Of a DNA stretch of 64,000 bases, positions 36,327-48,000 are shown piece by piece (position 1 is the stretch's first letter; each line of letters starts with the position of its first letter). The notes under the pieces are model-generated. The model was not told where the DNA came from and did not search any database. It saw nothing but the letters and a program-made list of their open reading frames with translations. The stretch comes from Gordionus sp. m RMFG-2023. Its lineage: Eukaryota > Nematomorpha > Gordioida > Chordodea > Parachordodidae. Made by a program: the position numbers and the translations under genes. The DNA lies in the NCBI RefSeq assembly GCF_954871325.1, contig NC_088778.1, positions 24,351,120-24,415,119 on the forward strand, in the 5' to 3' direction.

Positions 36327-39300
36327 ATGGGCCGCTTTTCCGGGAAAACCTGTCGACTCCTTACCATGCTTGCCCTTACGGTAGGTTACTTTTTCGTGGA
36401 AATTGTAGTAGGGTACGCGACAAACTCAATGGCGCTCGTGGCAGATTCCTTTCACATGCTCTCCGACGTCCTGGCCCTCCTCATAGCTTTCTTCTCTATT
36501 CGCATTTCCCGTCGGCGGACCAAGAAAAATACTTTCGGGTGGGTTCGGGCCGAGGTATTGGGTGCTCTCGTCAATTCGGTATTTTTGGTGGCCCTGTGCT
36601 TTTCTATCCTGGTGGAGGCGATTAAACGCTTGATAGTATTAGAAAAGATTCACAACGTCAAACTACTATTGGCTGTCGGTGGCATAGGGCTTGTAGTCAA
36701 CTTAATAGGGATGGGCTTGTTTCACGGGCATTCCCATGGCGGTGGGCACGGGCATTCTCATCCTGAGAGCGATTCACACGAAGCCAAAGGCGGAATTGTC
36801 GTGTCTAACGTAGAGGAGAACGATCGAATTGGCTCGAGAGAAAGGTTCAGAATTTATTCACTTTACATACAACCAGTGGCTAGGGGCTCCAAAAAATTTT
36901 TAGATTCTTAAAATGACCTTTTTATATCCGGTTTACGCGTAATCTTAACCTGGATTCATAGTGAGATCCTATCCGACACGATTTAATAGCTGATAGATTT
37001 TAAAAATCTGTTATGATCGATCAATTTTTCTTTATTAACTTTTTAATTCTAATTGATAATAATCTAACAATTATTTATTTATTTTAATAAAAAAAAATTA
37101 ATCTCATTATAAGATTTTTACAATCGTCAGCTGTTAAATTATGTCGGATTGGACTCATTATATGAACCCAGGCTTCATATATACTATATAATTATAAAAT
37201 CGTGAATAAGATCAAATTGGTTTCGTTTAAAAAATTAATGAAATTTAGAAATATGGCCACCCATATTTTATTATTTCAGAAAACTATTATAATTCCTCTT
37301 ATATAAATGGCATGTCCACTCATCTCATATTCGATTCTAGGGTCGTTAATGTCGAAACTCTTCATTCTTAAGAAAATCGTAAATTTAACAATATTAACCC
37401 CTCTATTCGTGCAATATAGATTAGGCTCCTTCAATCTAAGCGGGGCCAAATACATCGAAGCCGCGGCCGAAGACTATGACGAGGAATCGATTACCGGAAA
37501 CGAAACCGAACCAAATAAAATAAAACGACCAAAATCCAAGCAAGACGAACTCTTGGATGCCGAAGAGATCGTGGACGAGGAGGAAAAACAAGAATACAAA
37601 CTGGATAGTAAATATAGGAGAGTTGGAGAGGAACACACTGACGTTGATGCCAATAAAAAAGTCGGACTGGAAAATGGGGTGCTAGGTAAAGACAAAGACC
37701 CTGCTCTGCTAAAACAAGTTTCTATTTTTTGATCAATTTTTTTTTAATATGAACATACCCGCACCGACCTGCGAAGGCTTTTCTTACAAATTTTCGGTCT
37801 CATCCTGGCCCGATAAATATTTTATATAAGTTTCCCACCCGCGGTCTTCCAGCCTATTTCTATAGTAATCCGCTTAAAATATCTATCTCTCAAATTTATT
37901 ATGACATTTTCACTCCATTCATTTTCTTACACTACTTTACCCCGCCCTCTCCTTATTGTAACTCTTTTCTGAGAATTTTGTTTTTAAAAACCTCACACAA
38001 TCTTTTCATATCCTCGCCTTTTATTTATCAAAAAATACTTCTCATCTAGTATTGCTAGATTTACATGTATTTCATCTCTTCAGAACGCCAAAACAACGAC
38101 CGTTTCTATAATTGCCAAACCTGACCACGTTCATCCCTCGCGCCCATCTGCTCACTCACATGCCGGATCGGCCCATCATTTAAATATGCGTGGCGTATTC
38201 CTCCACGTGTTGGGCGACGCCCTCGGTTCCGTAGTCGTCATAATTAGCGCCCTTTCCATTTACTATTTCAAAGGCGATTGGCGTTTTTACGTTGACCCTC
38301 TAATGAGTCTTTTGCTGGTTATGATAATACTTGCAACCACTCTTCCACTGCTGAGAGAATCGGCACTCATATTGCTTCAAACGGCCCCGTCTCACATTAG
38401 GGTGGAGGAGATCAAGCATAAGCTCATCAAGGAGATAGACGGAGTTCTAGCGGTCCACGAATTTCATGTGTGGAGGTTGGCGGGCACACAAATTATAGCC
38501 ACTGCCCACATAAGGTGCAAAAACCCCGGTGAATACATGAAAATTGCTGGGAAGGTCAAAGAATTTTTCCACAAGGAAGGTATTCACAGCACCACAATAC
38601 AGCCAGAGTTCGTGGAAGCCGTCGGCGAAGAAGAAAAGTATATATTTTATTTTACACTAATAATTTACAAAAAGTAGGATATCTTACATTTTTTTTTAAA
38701 AAATGGGTTTTGTCTATATCCTTTCAAAAATTTCCCCAGAATTTGCATTGTTCAATTGATGCTTATAATTTTTAATCTTATTTATTAATATTTTTTTTCA
38801 ATTAAAACTTGAAAATTTTTATTTATAATTTTAATTTATTAAAATGTCATCTATAACAGATAGGGTTTCCTCATCCCTAATGTTACAAAAATATTTTAAA
38901 ATAATATACTGAAATCAGCTGGTAGCCACCATGTATTTGCACTAGTGATCTGCATTGGGCCTAATTTTTCACGCGAACCCGAAATATATTTTAAAATAAT
39001 TTAACTGCCCTGCCCGAATTTATTTTAATATGGAAATTAATTTTTATAATTACTCAAAATAAATGATATATGTTATATAGCGCCTAGTTTCTATAATTAA
39101 AATCAAATGTTTTTATTTTACATTAAAAATTCAACATAAAATTGATAAATTTAGATATATTTTAAAAAATTTCCAAGGTTTTAAAAATTATTAGGCCCGA
39201 AGCCCGTTCGAGCCGGGCCTACTTTTGCAACTCTCTTGCACAGCTAAATTTAAAAGGAATAAATTTTGGTTAGTATGTAAGCAATAAGACGCGAAGCTTT

Positions 39301-42300
39301 AAAAATATTACAAATCATGAAAAAAACATAAAAGTAGGTTAGTTAACCGATAATTTTAGATTGTTATCTTTTTATGGGATGATGGATAGACCTTTCAGGC
39401 ATCTCACTTGAATTTGAGCCGTCCCGCTAAATAACTCTGTCCCGCGGAAAAAAGACACCATGAAATAGTATTTATAATTATAAAATCCCGCAAAACTGTC
39501 AAATATATAAGATTTTATAGTCAATTGTTTTTAACCAAGGAATTTCAATTTTATTTTATTAAAATAAATCAGCTCTAAAATTCATTCATATTTTGTAAAA
39601 ATTGTTAACTAATTTATTTTACTTTCAGCATAAGTCAAAAATAACAGTTTATCCGATAACTAAAATGGGTGAATTTTTTTTTGAATTCTACCAAACTAAA
39701 AAATAAACTGTAATTGCATTTTCAATTCTTCACTAACACCGCATCAGAGCATAATTAATTTTAGCCTAACATCATAAGGAGAAAAGCATTCTTCTATTCA
39801 ATTTATTGCAAACCAAATTAATGGTCAAACATAATTTGAATATGAATTGCCAGGGGTCTCGAAACTAATTTTCATAGGAAAGCCACTTTTAAATAAAATT
39901 TGTATAAATTGAAATTTGTGAATTTTTTTAAATCGTGAACTCGTAAACAATATATATCAATAAATTTGTCATTTGACTGAAGTTTTACACAAATTGTGAT
40001 AACGTTTGTCTAGCATAGTCACCTCTAGAAATCTGCAGTTAGGCCGGGCCGGACTCGGGCCTAATTCTATTTTAAATAATCGGGTTCGAGCCGGGCCTTA
40101 AAAAAATTCGGGCCGGGTCGGGTCGGACCTTGGAATTTTTTTTATATATATCTAAATTTATTAATTTTATATTGGATTTTTTATGCAAAATAAAAATATT
40201 TGATTTTATTTATTGAAACTAAACGACATATAACATATGTCTTTTATTTTGAGTTATTATAAAGATTAATTTCTGTATTTAAATAAATTCGGGCCGGGCT
40301 GGGTCGGTAAATTTTTTTAGAAAAAAATTCGGGTTCGGGCCGGACCGGCAAAACTTTTCTAAAAAAAATTTCGGGCCGGGCTTGAAAAATTAGGCCCGAT
40401 GCAGATCACTAGTCACCTCTTCTTAACTTTCTTAAACTAACTTTTTGAAATGGCTAGGTCTAATGATGGCCAATATATTTTTTTATTTGTCTATTTTATT
40501 TTTAAAAGATGGGTAGACATAAAATACATAACACTAGATTAACAATCAAGCAGTAATTATAAATAGGGGTTTTTTGAAGTCAGCTGTTCGCCATTTTGAT
40601 TACACTTGATAATATAAACGTATACGATTTTGCAAATGAATGAATCTTTTTTTTTGTTTGAAATTATAATATTTGTTAAATTCTCATCACATTTTAAAAG
40701 CATTGATTGCTTTTGCTAGTCTGTGTTTATAATAATTTAGGAACTTCGGAATATTTTTTAAAAAATTGCAATTTTTTTCTTGTAAATCCCAAAACAAACC
40801 ATTTTTTTGTTTTGTGTGTGAAATTCGATATTTTCTAACACTTGGGAAAGTCTAATATTTTTACCATAATGTTTGAAATATACCTAGTAAAGGTAGGATA
40901 TAAATTTTACATTTGAATATACTACCATAATTTTAATTACTTTATCAAAAATAAGAAGAAAAATAATAAAGTTTTTGGCAAAGATTTCAGTTAAAATGTC
41001 ATTAAATTAAAAAGGTTGTGATATTTTAACGTTTTTTTAAGTCGTTCATGAGGATATCAATCGATGGCCTTTGTTAATAAAATCGTAAAAAAAAATTATT
41101 ATTTTTTTATATTTAACTTTATCTAAATAAAAAATAAAAATGATATTTAAATTAAAACTACAATGTAATTAATAGTATGTATAAAAATAAAGAAAATTCA
41201 TTTTTCCTATTAGATTATCTTATCAAGCGAAACGAAATTATATAGGTAATTTTTTTAAGAAAAGATTCCCTTGTTTATGATAAAAAATATTTGTATTAAT
41301 ATCGTACTATATCTATCTTCTTAAGATTAAAGCTTTTATGCCCTTAAAAATTGTGCTATTAATTTTAATACTACAATTCATTATTTATAACTATTAATAT
41401 TATCTCGACTAATTTTTTTTAGTTATAAATCGTCCAAAACCGATTCATATATCTAAATACAATGCAATTATTCTTCAATTAATGCTATTAATTTTATATC
41501 GGTTTCAATTTTTGAAGAGGTGGCCCTGTTATAAATTGCGTTATTAACATTAAAACTTATATTAAATGCTCCTGAAATTATAATGAACAACTTCAAATCT
41601 ATTCGCGTTTTAGAAATCTAAATTAGATCTCTATACGTGCTCGTCCCTTTCTCTAATGGTCTGACTAAGTCAGGTTGGAATATATTTTCTGTTTTAGAAG
41701 ATTAAGAACTCTAAATTTACTCAAATGCCATTTCACATAATAATTATTAGGATGGATAAATCTATTAATTTTGAGACCCCCTTTTAATTAAGATATTAGA
41801 ACAAAATCAAAATTTTTATGTCTAAAAATTGAAGTTTGGTTTGGATCGCTTTCAAAATCTTAGGGCGGTTGGTTTTTTGATTGGACTTGCCTAAACAAGC
41901 CAGATAGATATATGTTTTATTATCTAAATAATTTGAATTTCTCACTATTTACACCCATCCACCAAAGCCATAAATATTTCATTCTTATTATTTATTTATG
42001 AATTAACAAAAATAGAAGTAGAAGTACAATGTTTAATTATATCCTTATCTTAACATTTATATATTTTTTAAATAAGATGTCTTCTGCTCTGCAACGGTGC
42101 CCTTGATTGTGCTCCTAAAACTTGTTGCGGAAAGAATGAAGCCCGAATCGTGAACGAAGCATTTAACAATGGTCTTGACGATGGATCGTCAGTTTCTATC
42201 TTGGTTCCTCGGCCCGTGATGCCAATCGCCAAACATTGCGCACCTCCCGTTTACAATCCTCCAAGGGATATCTCCATAGACTTGGATCGGATATTTAACT

Positions 42301-42443
42301 CACCTTCCAACATCGTCGCCAATAACGAAAAGCTATCTACCACTAATAATCACAAAAATCACGTTGATAAAGCAAAAAATAGTGAAAGTGGTATAAACGG
42401 TCACTCTCGCAATAAACCACCATCCCCTGATAGTAAAGTTTAG
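36327..42443 (+). CDS. SLC30A1: ZnT1/ZnT10-like zinc transporter (SLC30 family), 4 exons, 578 aa
   Basis: A cation-diffusion-facilitator that would export Zn2+ from the cytosol by proton exchange, usually as a plasma-membrane dimer. Exons 36327-36844, 37420-37717, 38084-38637, 42077-42443; all junctions are GT-AG and in phase. TM1 about 11-31, TM2 about 40-60 with the Zn site HMLSD (H43, D47), TM3 about 78-99, TM4 about 111-131, a His-rich loop 133-151 (HGHSHGGGHGHSH), an acidic loop in exon 2 (173-272), TM5 about 308-332 with HVLGD (H313, D317), TM6 about 342-362, then the cytosolic domain. Exon 4 holds a Cys-rich stretch (C458, C462, C468, C473, C474) like that of vertebrate ZnT1, then a polar tail. 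The ATG at 36327 opens directly onto TM1. AATAAA lies at about 42618. The 3.4-kb third intron carries two MITEs. ZnT10 is the main alternative. Confidence 0.9.
36949..37172. mobile_element. MITE in ZnT intron 1
   Basis: 224 bp with roughly 60-bp inverted arms (CCTGGATTCATAGTGAGATC... mirrored by ...CATTATATGAACCCAGG), internal CCGACACGATTTAA and AGCTGAT blocks. Same family as 18256-18494. Possible 5-bp flank cttaa/cttca. Confidence 0.75.
38935..39241 (-). mobile_element. hAT-type MITE in ZnT intron 3
   Basis: Element 38943-39233, starting TAGTGATCTGCA and ending with an inverted GAGTTGCAAAAGTAGG-type terminus. Flanks atttgcac/tcttgcac agree at 6 of 8 bases. The core is shared, inverted, with 11076-11516 and 40026-40411. 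Contains GGGCC motifs. Confidence 0.65.
40018..40419 (+). mobile_element. hAT-type MITE, 386 bp, perfect 8-bp TSD, in ZnT intron 3
   Basis: Element 40026-40411 between gtcacctc (40018-40025) and gtcacctc (40412-40419). Ends TAGAAATCTGCA and (inverted) TAGTGATCTGCA. GGGCCGGGC arrays lie near both ends. Shares its AT-rich core with 11076-11516. Confidence 0.88.
40533..40600. mobile_element. partial relative of the TA-flanked MITE
   Basis: actagattaacaatcaa... followed by gaagtcagctgttcgccattttg matches the left arm of 14948-15166. The right arm is not clear. Confidence 0.35.
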
Positions 42444-43714
42444 CCGGTAAAGGAACTTAAATTTCAGTATATTCGCGCTATTTTTTTTTCAACCAATCGT
42501 ATTGTTCCTTCTTTTTTTACATAACAGGATCACGTTTTTTTATAACTTATCATATTTTCTTTACATATACTCATTCTACATTTTATATGACATTTTTTTT
42601 TGTAAAATAATTTAGCAAATAAACTAACATTTCTAAATTATTATCGAGTCCTAACGCGTCATTTTTTTATAAATATATACTTAATTATTTTAGTCCTTTT
42701 TTCGCGGCATTTTTCCCATTTACTTTCGTATTTCTTCATTTCGCTTCTAAACTTAAATTTTGAATCATTCGATCTGCATTAAATTTCTGACGAAAAACTA
42801 AAATATAAAATCATTTAGTCTTTTTAATTAAATTAGAGAGAAGAAAGAGAGGAGGGAAAAAATGATTTTTTTTTTACAAATTGCCATTATAATAATCGGT
42901 ATAACTTTATTTGTATAATAAATTATAATAATCGTTATAACTTTATTTGTATAATAAATTATATCTACATTGTAATATAAATATTATTTACAACAATACA
43001 TCATTTTATTAAATGTATACTATAATATTATATATAAGTTATTATCTTAGAAATAAAGTATTTTTTTACACAATTGTTGGGGACCTTTTTATAATTGCGC
43101 TGTCTGTGTGTGATTTAATAATTTAGAATATAATTTCTAAAGGCTTTTTTTTAAGTAGTCGTTAATTGGATTTCGCAAAGTCGTATAAAAAAATATTTCG
43201 TTTTGTGACGACTAAAAAATAATTAACAATATTGATTTGAGCCATTTAACAAAATTTAAAATTATCACATTATTTTTGTTTATAAAAAAATAGCTAATCA
43301 TTTAAAATTCCTAAAGTGGGGAGGGCGGAATATTGTTTGATATAAAAGATCCATTTTTCTAAAACTGGCTCAAACTAAGGGAAATGATCACTATTTTACG
43401 AAATATAGAATTGAATTTAATGTAATTTTTAGGCTTGGCATATGTTATATATTTGGGATGATAGACGAAATCACACTCATTTTGCTTTGTTTAGCCAAGT
43501 CTTAAATGCAAATATTTTTTAAAAAAATCTAGGCCAACATGGCCTAACGCGAAAATATTAGCAACAATAAATAGTTCAAGTGTTTACAAATGGGCGATAA
43601 ATAGTCGTTTCGTATAAAATTGATTAAAGGAGGATGTTTTGAGTTGCAAAGGTATTCGAAATCGTTTTTTTTCTTGTATAAATTTTATTTTTCTCTTCTA
43701 CATTGTGAATTTTT
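42444..43714. other. convergent 3' ends of ZnT and integrin genes
   Basis: Non-coding, 1.27 kb. Plus-strand AATAAA at about 42618 serves ZnT; minus-strand AATAAA at about 43689-43684 lies 26 bp past the integrin stop. A 36-bp tandem duplication occurs at 42889-42960. The rest is AT-rich without recognised features. Confidence 0.6.
42889..42960. repeat. 36-bp tandem duplication, 2 copies
   Basis: ataataatcgktataacttt... repeated with one mismatch. Confidence 0.85.
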
Positions 43715-45010
43715 TTAAGATTTTTCTGATGAATCATCGGTGAATTTTTTGTGAATCGGTGGGGGTCGTTTTCTCAAGAAAAATCCCGACTATTAAATAA
43801 ATATAAAAGATTTGATTTTGCTATTTAAAAAATTTATTTATATATAAATACTTTCCACAATCCCAATCCAATGAGACCGAGTATGGATATGCCGGCAGTA
43901 ACTGCGAGAATTAAAACCCATGGTTCTATTCTTTTCGTATCAGGCGGACCTATTTCTGGCGTTAAATAAGTGCTGACCTTTATAATTTCACAGATAAAAA
44001 CAAGTTTTTTTAAAAAAAATATTTTCAAGGTTTAAGAATAAGAAAAACGACCAATTAATAGAAAACACCTCATAGCCTATGAATTTTTCATAAAAATAAA
44101 TTTATATACGTGTATCGTTTTGTAAGGAATCGATTCGATATCTATAGTGTAAGGAACTTGAGTAATTTTAAGTATCCCTTTTGATGATACCACGGCTCCT
44201 TCTAATTGTTCCTTTTTATAGTATTAAACATTTAATTAAAGAGTTGATAATATTTATTATAGTCCCGCAAGTGGTCGAATTTTTAAGGCAGGCCGAAATT
44301 TGAACATTTTCCAGACTATCAAGTCGACTTGGGTCCGGATTATTCAGTCACTTAATAATTTTTGATTTATTTTGTAAATTGTTTCAAGGGGAAAATTGAA
44401 AATATGAGCAGCGAATGTATAATCCATTATATAATTTTCCAACTATTTAATGATATAATTTATTTCGAAAAATTTGGCCCAGCCCAGCGGCTTGTAATTT
44501 AATAAGGCTAGGCTCAAAATTTTAAAATGAAATGCTCTTAATTAAATTTATCGGATTCTAAATTATTCATTGATTCCAAAATTGTAAGGCAGTGTCCTAA
44601 ATATCAAAAATACGTAACTTCAACAAAAAAAAAGAAGCTATTTTTAATAATTTTATCATATGATTTGATTAAAATTAAAAAACTTCTGAAGGTTTTTTTA
44701 TTTTTGCGAATTTTGAAACCAGAATTATTAGAACCTTAATTAAAATTATTATCAGAAATCTTCGATAATTATAAATATATATATAAACTTAATAAAAAAA
44801 ATTTTCAATATTATACTTTAATTAGAGTGTCAATCCAGACTCTAGACCGAATACGAATTGCTATCGATTCACCTGAAGTGAAAGGTCCCAGGGAACATTT
44901 TATTATAGTGCAGTTTTTTTCGTGGCATACCTTAGAAAGCAATATGGTTGAGATAGCAGTGCAATTAAAGGCAATATATAAAGTTATAAAAAAAAATATT
45001 AATTGGTGTC
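43715..45010 (-). CDS. integrin membrane-proximal, TM and tail exons
   Basis: Exons: 44930-44817 (CHEKNCTIIKCSLGPF), 44211-44110 (ends of calf-2, VPYTIDIESIPYKT), 43977-43852 (PWVLILAVTAGISILGL..., TM helix ending WK), 43789-43715 (SGFFLRKRPPPIHKK, then a Ser/Asp-rich end and TAA). The last junction, WK|SGFF, recreates the KxGFF(K)R motif needed for alpha-beta clasp and talin regulation. Reading through the GTATTT donor at 43851 would instead give a stop after six residues. The first exon may begin at 44930 (AG after a pyrimidine tract, phase 0) or at 45010 (phase 1, matching exon 51864 but adding a hydrophobic stretch). Confidence 0.88.
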
Positions 45011-48000
45011 CTTTAAACTTTATTAGTATTGTTATCTTCTTTTTTTTTTAGAAAAACTATATTTAAAAAAACCTTTTTTTGCAAAGGAAGATATTTATTA
45101 AGTTATAGATCTTTTACTCCATATATGGTAGATGTTTTAAAGTTAATAAAAGTGAATATTTTTCATAAGTAATAATTATAATATATTTTACAACTTCATT
45201 ATAGCATATAAAAATTAAAATAATCAGATTTGAGAAAATTACGATTTCTGTGGGATAAAGGCGATATTTATGTACATCACTATCGGCTCTTAGATTATCT
45301 GCGAATACGAATGTTTCTTTGTTTACAGTAACATGCCTAATACCAGGTCTATCTTCACCTATAATAAGTATGTTTTAGGGGGGGGGGGTATACTACTTTA
45401 GTTCATAATTTAATGACAATATTTAATAATGGTCTGCATCTTTATAATATAATACTAAAGAGTTATTGGCAACATAGCTGATATAGTTAGATCTTTAGGT
45501 GTTAATTCTATATTCGGGGAGATCTCTATTCCTCTTAAGCTCTTCGCCGAGGATTACAATGGCCCTCATAATTTAGTAAAGAGTCATTCCAATTTTAGAA
45601 TATATAGGACAAAAGTCGAGGCATACATAGTTTGAAGTTATTCCTAGTTCTAATCTTAGTTTAATAAATATCGGATGAGTTAAGGGTGACGAAAGGTTAC
45701 AGAGTAGGATGGGATTTATGTCTTCATTATTGTAAAGATTGTGGGAAGAGTAAAATCTTAAGTGCATGCTTTTATTTAATAAAGTCGTATAAATTGAATT
45801 TGACTAATCGCATCGAAGAGACCAGATGGTTTTGCTAATATTATTTAGCTTATAGGAAAGCATCTTATTTGAGATTTCACATCTGTTTCTCAATTTTCCT
45901 CCAATCAAAATTTCGAGCCTAAGTTGGCAGGTTAAAAATTAAGAATTACTATATGAGCAATTATATTTCATCCCCCGTAATTATTTAAACATGGATTCTT
46001 AAGGCCATAAGGTTGGGCAAATCTAGATTGGCCTTCGTTTAATTCTACTTAGTTTTAAATTATAATCCTAGGCTTGGAAAGTAGGTCCATTCTTAATAGG
46101 GGAGACCAGGGCTAGTCGGCGCAAGGGGCTTGTCGGTTCAGCGGATTATACTTTAAAACCAAACCAATAACGATTATAAATTAAAATTTTGTTCTAAAAT
46201 GGAATTCTTGATATCCATATTTGGGGAAGAAAATAATTTATATTATTTAGCTATTTAAATTTTTATTTATTATGACATGTTTTTGTCGTGAAGATTACAA
46301 CATTTTCACTTTACATTATTAGGTTGTAATAAAAAAATTAAAAGTTTAAACATGACAAAATAGACAAATGTAAGTTATCAATTTTAATATTTGGAAAAGT
46401 TTCAAATTGATTAAGGCTTAAATATATGTTAATATTAATAATATTACCACCATTGGGGTTGATAGAATCGTGGCTTATCGGGCAATCAATCAATTAATTT
46501 TAATATTACTATGGTACTCAAATGTACAAAAATTCCAAATAGAAAAACTTTCATCATAAAGGATCACGAAGAAGCAATAAAATTGTATGAAAATGATATG
46601 TCATCAAAAAAGTAACATCTAAGGTTAAAATATAATATTTTATAAATTCAATATATAAAATGATATTATTATATAAATTTAATATATAAAATGATTATTA
46701 TATAAATTTATCAATGTAATTTTTCATAATACATTACAATTTTAATATAATATCAGACCAAAATAAATATCTTGCAAACTAAAATCTTCACATTATATAT
46801 ATAAATATATATTGTGATTGATATATATGAACATTTATTTACCATATATAAATATTAGCCTGATAATAAGATCAATTATTTAAAATGAATTATATATAGC
46901 AAACAAAGATTTATAATTGACAATATATATGATTCAAATTATTATTATTTTTTTAAAATTACCAAATCATTTTATTTATTTTAAAATAGAATATATACAT
47001 TAAATAATTAAAAAAATATATATTAAAAAAAACAAATAAGCATATATTAAAATGAATTAAAAATATATATATGAATAAAAAAAATTTAGAAAAAAAATAT
47101 ATTAAAAAAAGGGTACAAATCACCCTAGAGAAGATTAAATGCTTAAAAATTGGACCTGCAGATTTCCAGGGAGATCTGCTGACGAAGGTAAAATCCTTCA
47201 TTGGGGTCCCCTGAGATCTGTCTCATTTTTTTTCCTAAGATTTTAATGAAATTGAGGGCATCACTTCCAAACATGACTAAGGTATTGGTAACGATCTGTA
47301 TGAACACTAATTGGTAAGGCCAGCATAATTGTTTTTCTTTAAGATTTTAGCCTTTTCAATGGTAGAAAATGAGAGGTTGGACTTTGCTGCAAAATTGATA
47401 CAGGTATACCAAGCGAGCGGGAGACCATTAGTCCAGGGAATGAGGGATGTGAATATTTTAGTTGTCAATATATTTATTTTAGCCTGATAATAAGATAAAA
47501 TATTCTTATATAAAAAATATAGAAGTAGATTTTGAGTGAATTTATTATTTATTTTATTAGGTAAACCTACTATAAAATTTTAAAAATATAAAATACCTAG
47601 CGGTATGCCCAAGATAGGTCAAGATAATAAACAAAAAAATATTTGATGATGAGTAGGAAAATAAAATGGCTGAACATCTTATTTCATGAAGTAAAACTTT
47701 TTATGGTTTATCTATTAAAACGGTATTAAAAAAAATTATAGCTGAGATTTTTATCTCATCCCCATTCAAGAAGCAGCTGTTAAAAGAGCAGAATAAAAAA
47801 ATCAAAAAGTTAAAATAATAATAAAAGATGTTTGTATAATATGTAAATAGGACTATAAGATTTTCATAATTTTGAAGATTGGTTTCAATGCAGACTAAGT
47901 AAAGATTGGGCACATGTGCCCTGTACCAAAAAAAGATTGCTATTGTATTTGTTAATTGTAAATAATATTATATAAATAAAGCATATAAGTCTGAAGAAAA

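Noticed and set aside
36317-36625. Alternative frame over ZnT exon 1 (102 codons)
   Set aside because: Shadow of the real frame, which has the full transporter motifs.
43834-43851. Integrin ending six residues after the TM helix (frame runs to a stop at 43834)
   Set aside because: A GTATTT donor sits exactly after WK, and exon 43789-43715 joins in phase to give the conserved GFF-type tail.
45573-45767. Minus-strand frame with a CNLSSPLTHP stretch, resembling an integrin calf exon
   Set aside because: The true block (CDIGNPLTQG) is already accounted for at 54.4-53.8 kb; this region lies out of order and looks like decayed LINE sequence.
46959-47201. 80-codon minus-strand frame, hydrophobic
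   Set aside because: Mostly translation of poly-A/T sequence; only its first part overlaps a possible LINE relic in another frame.
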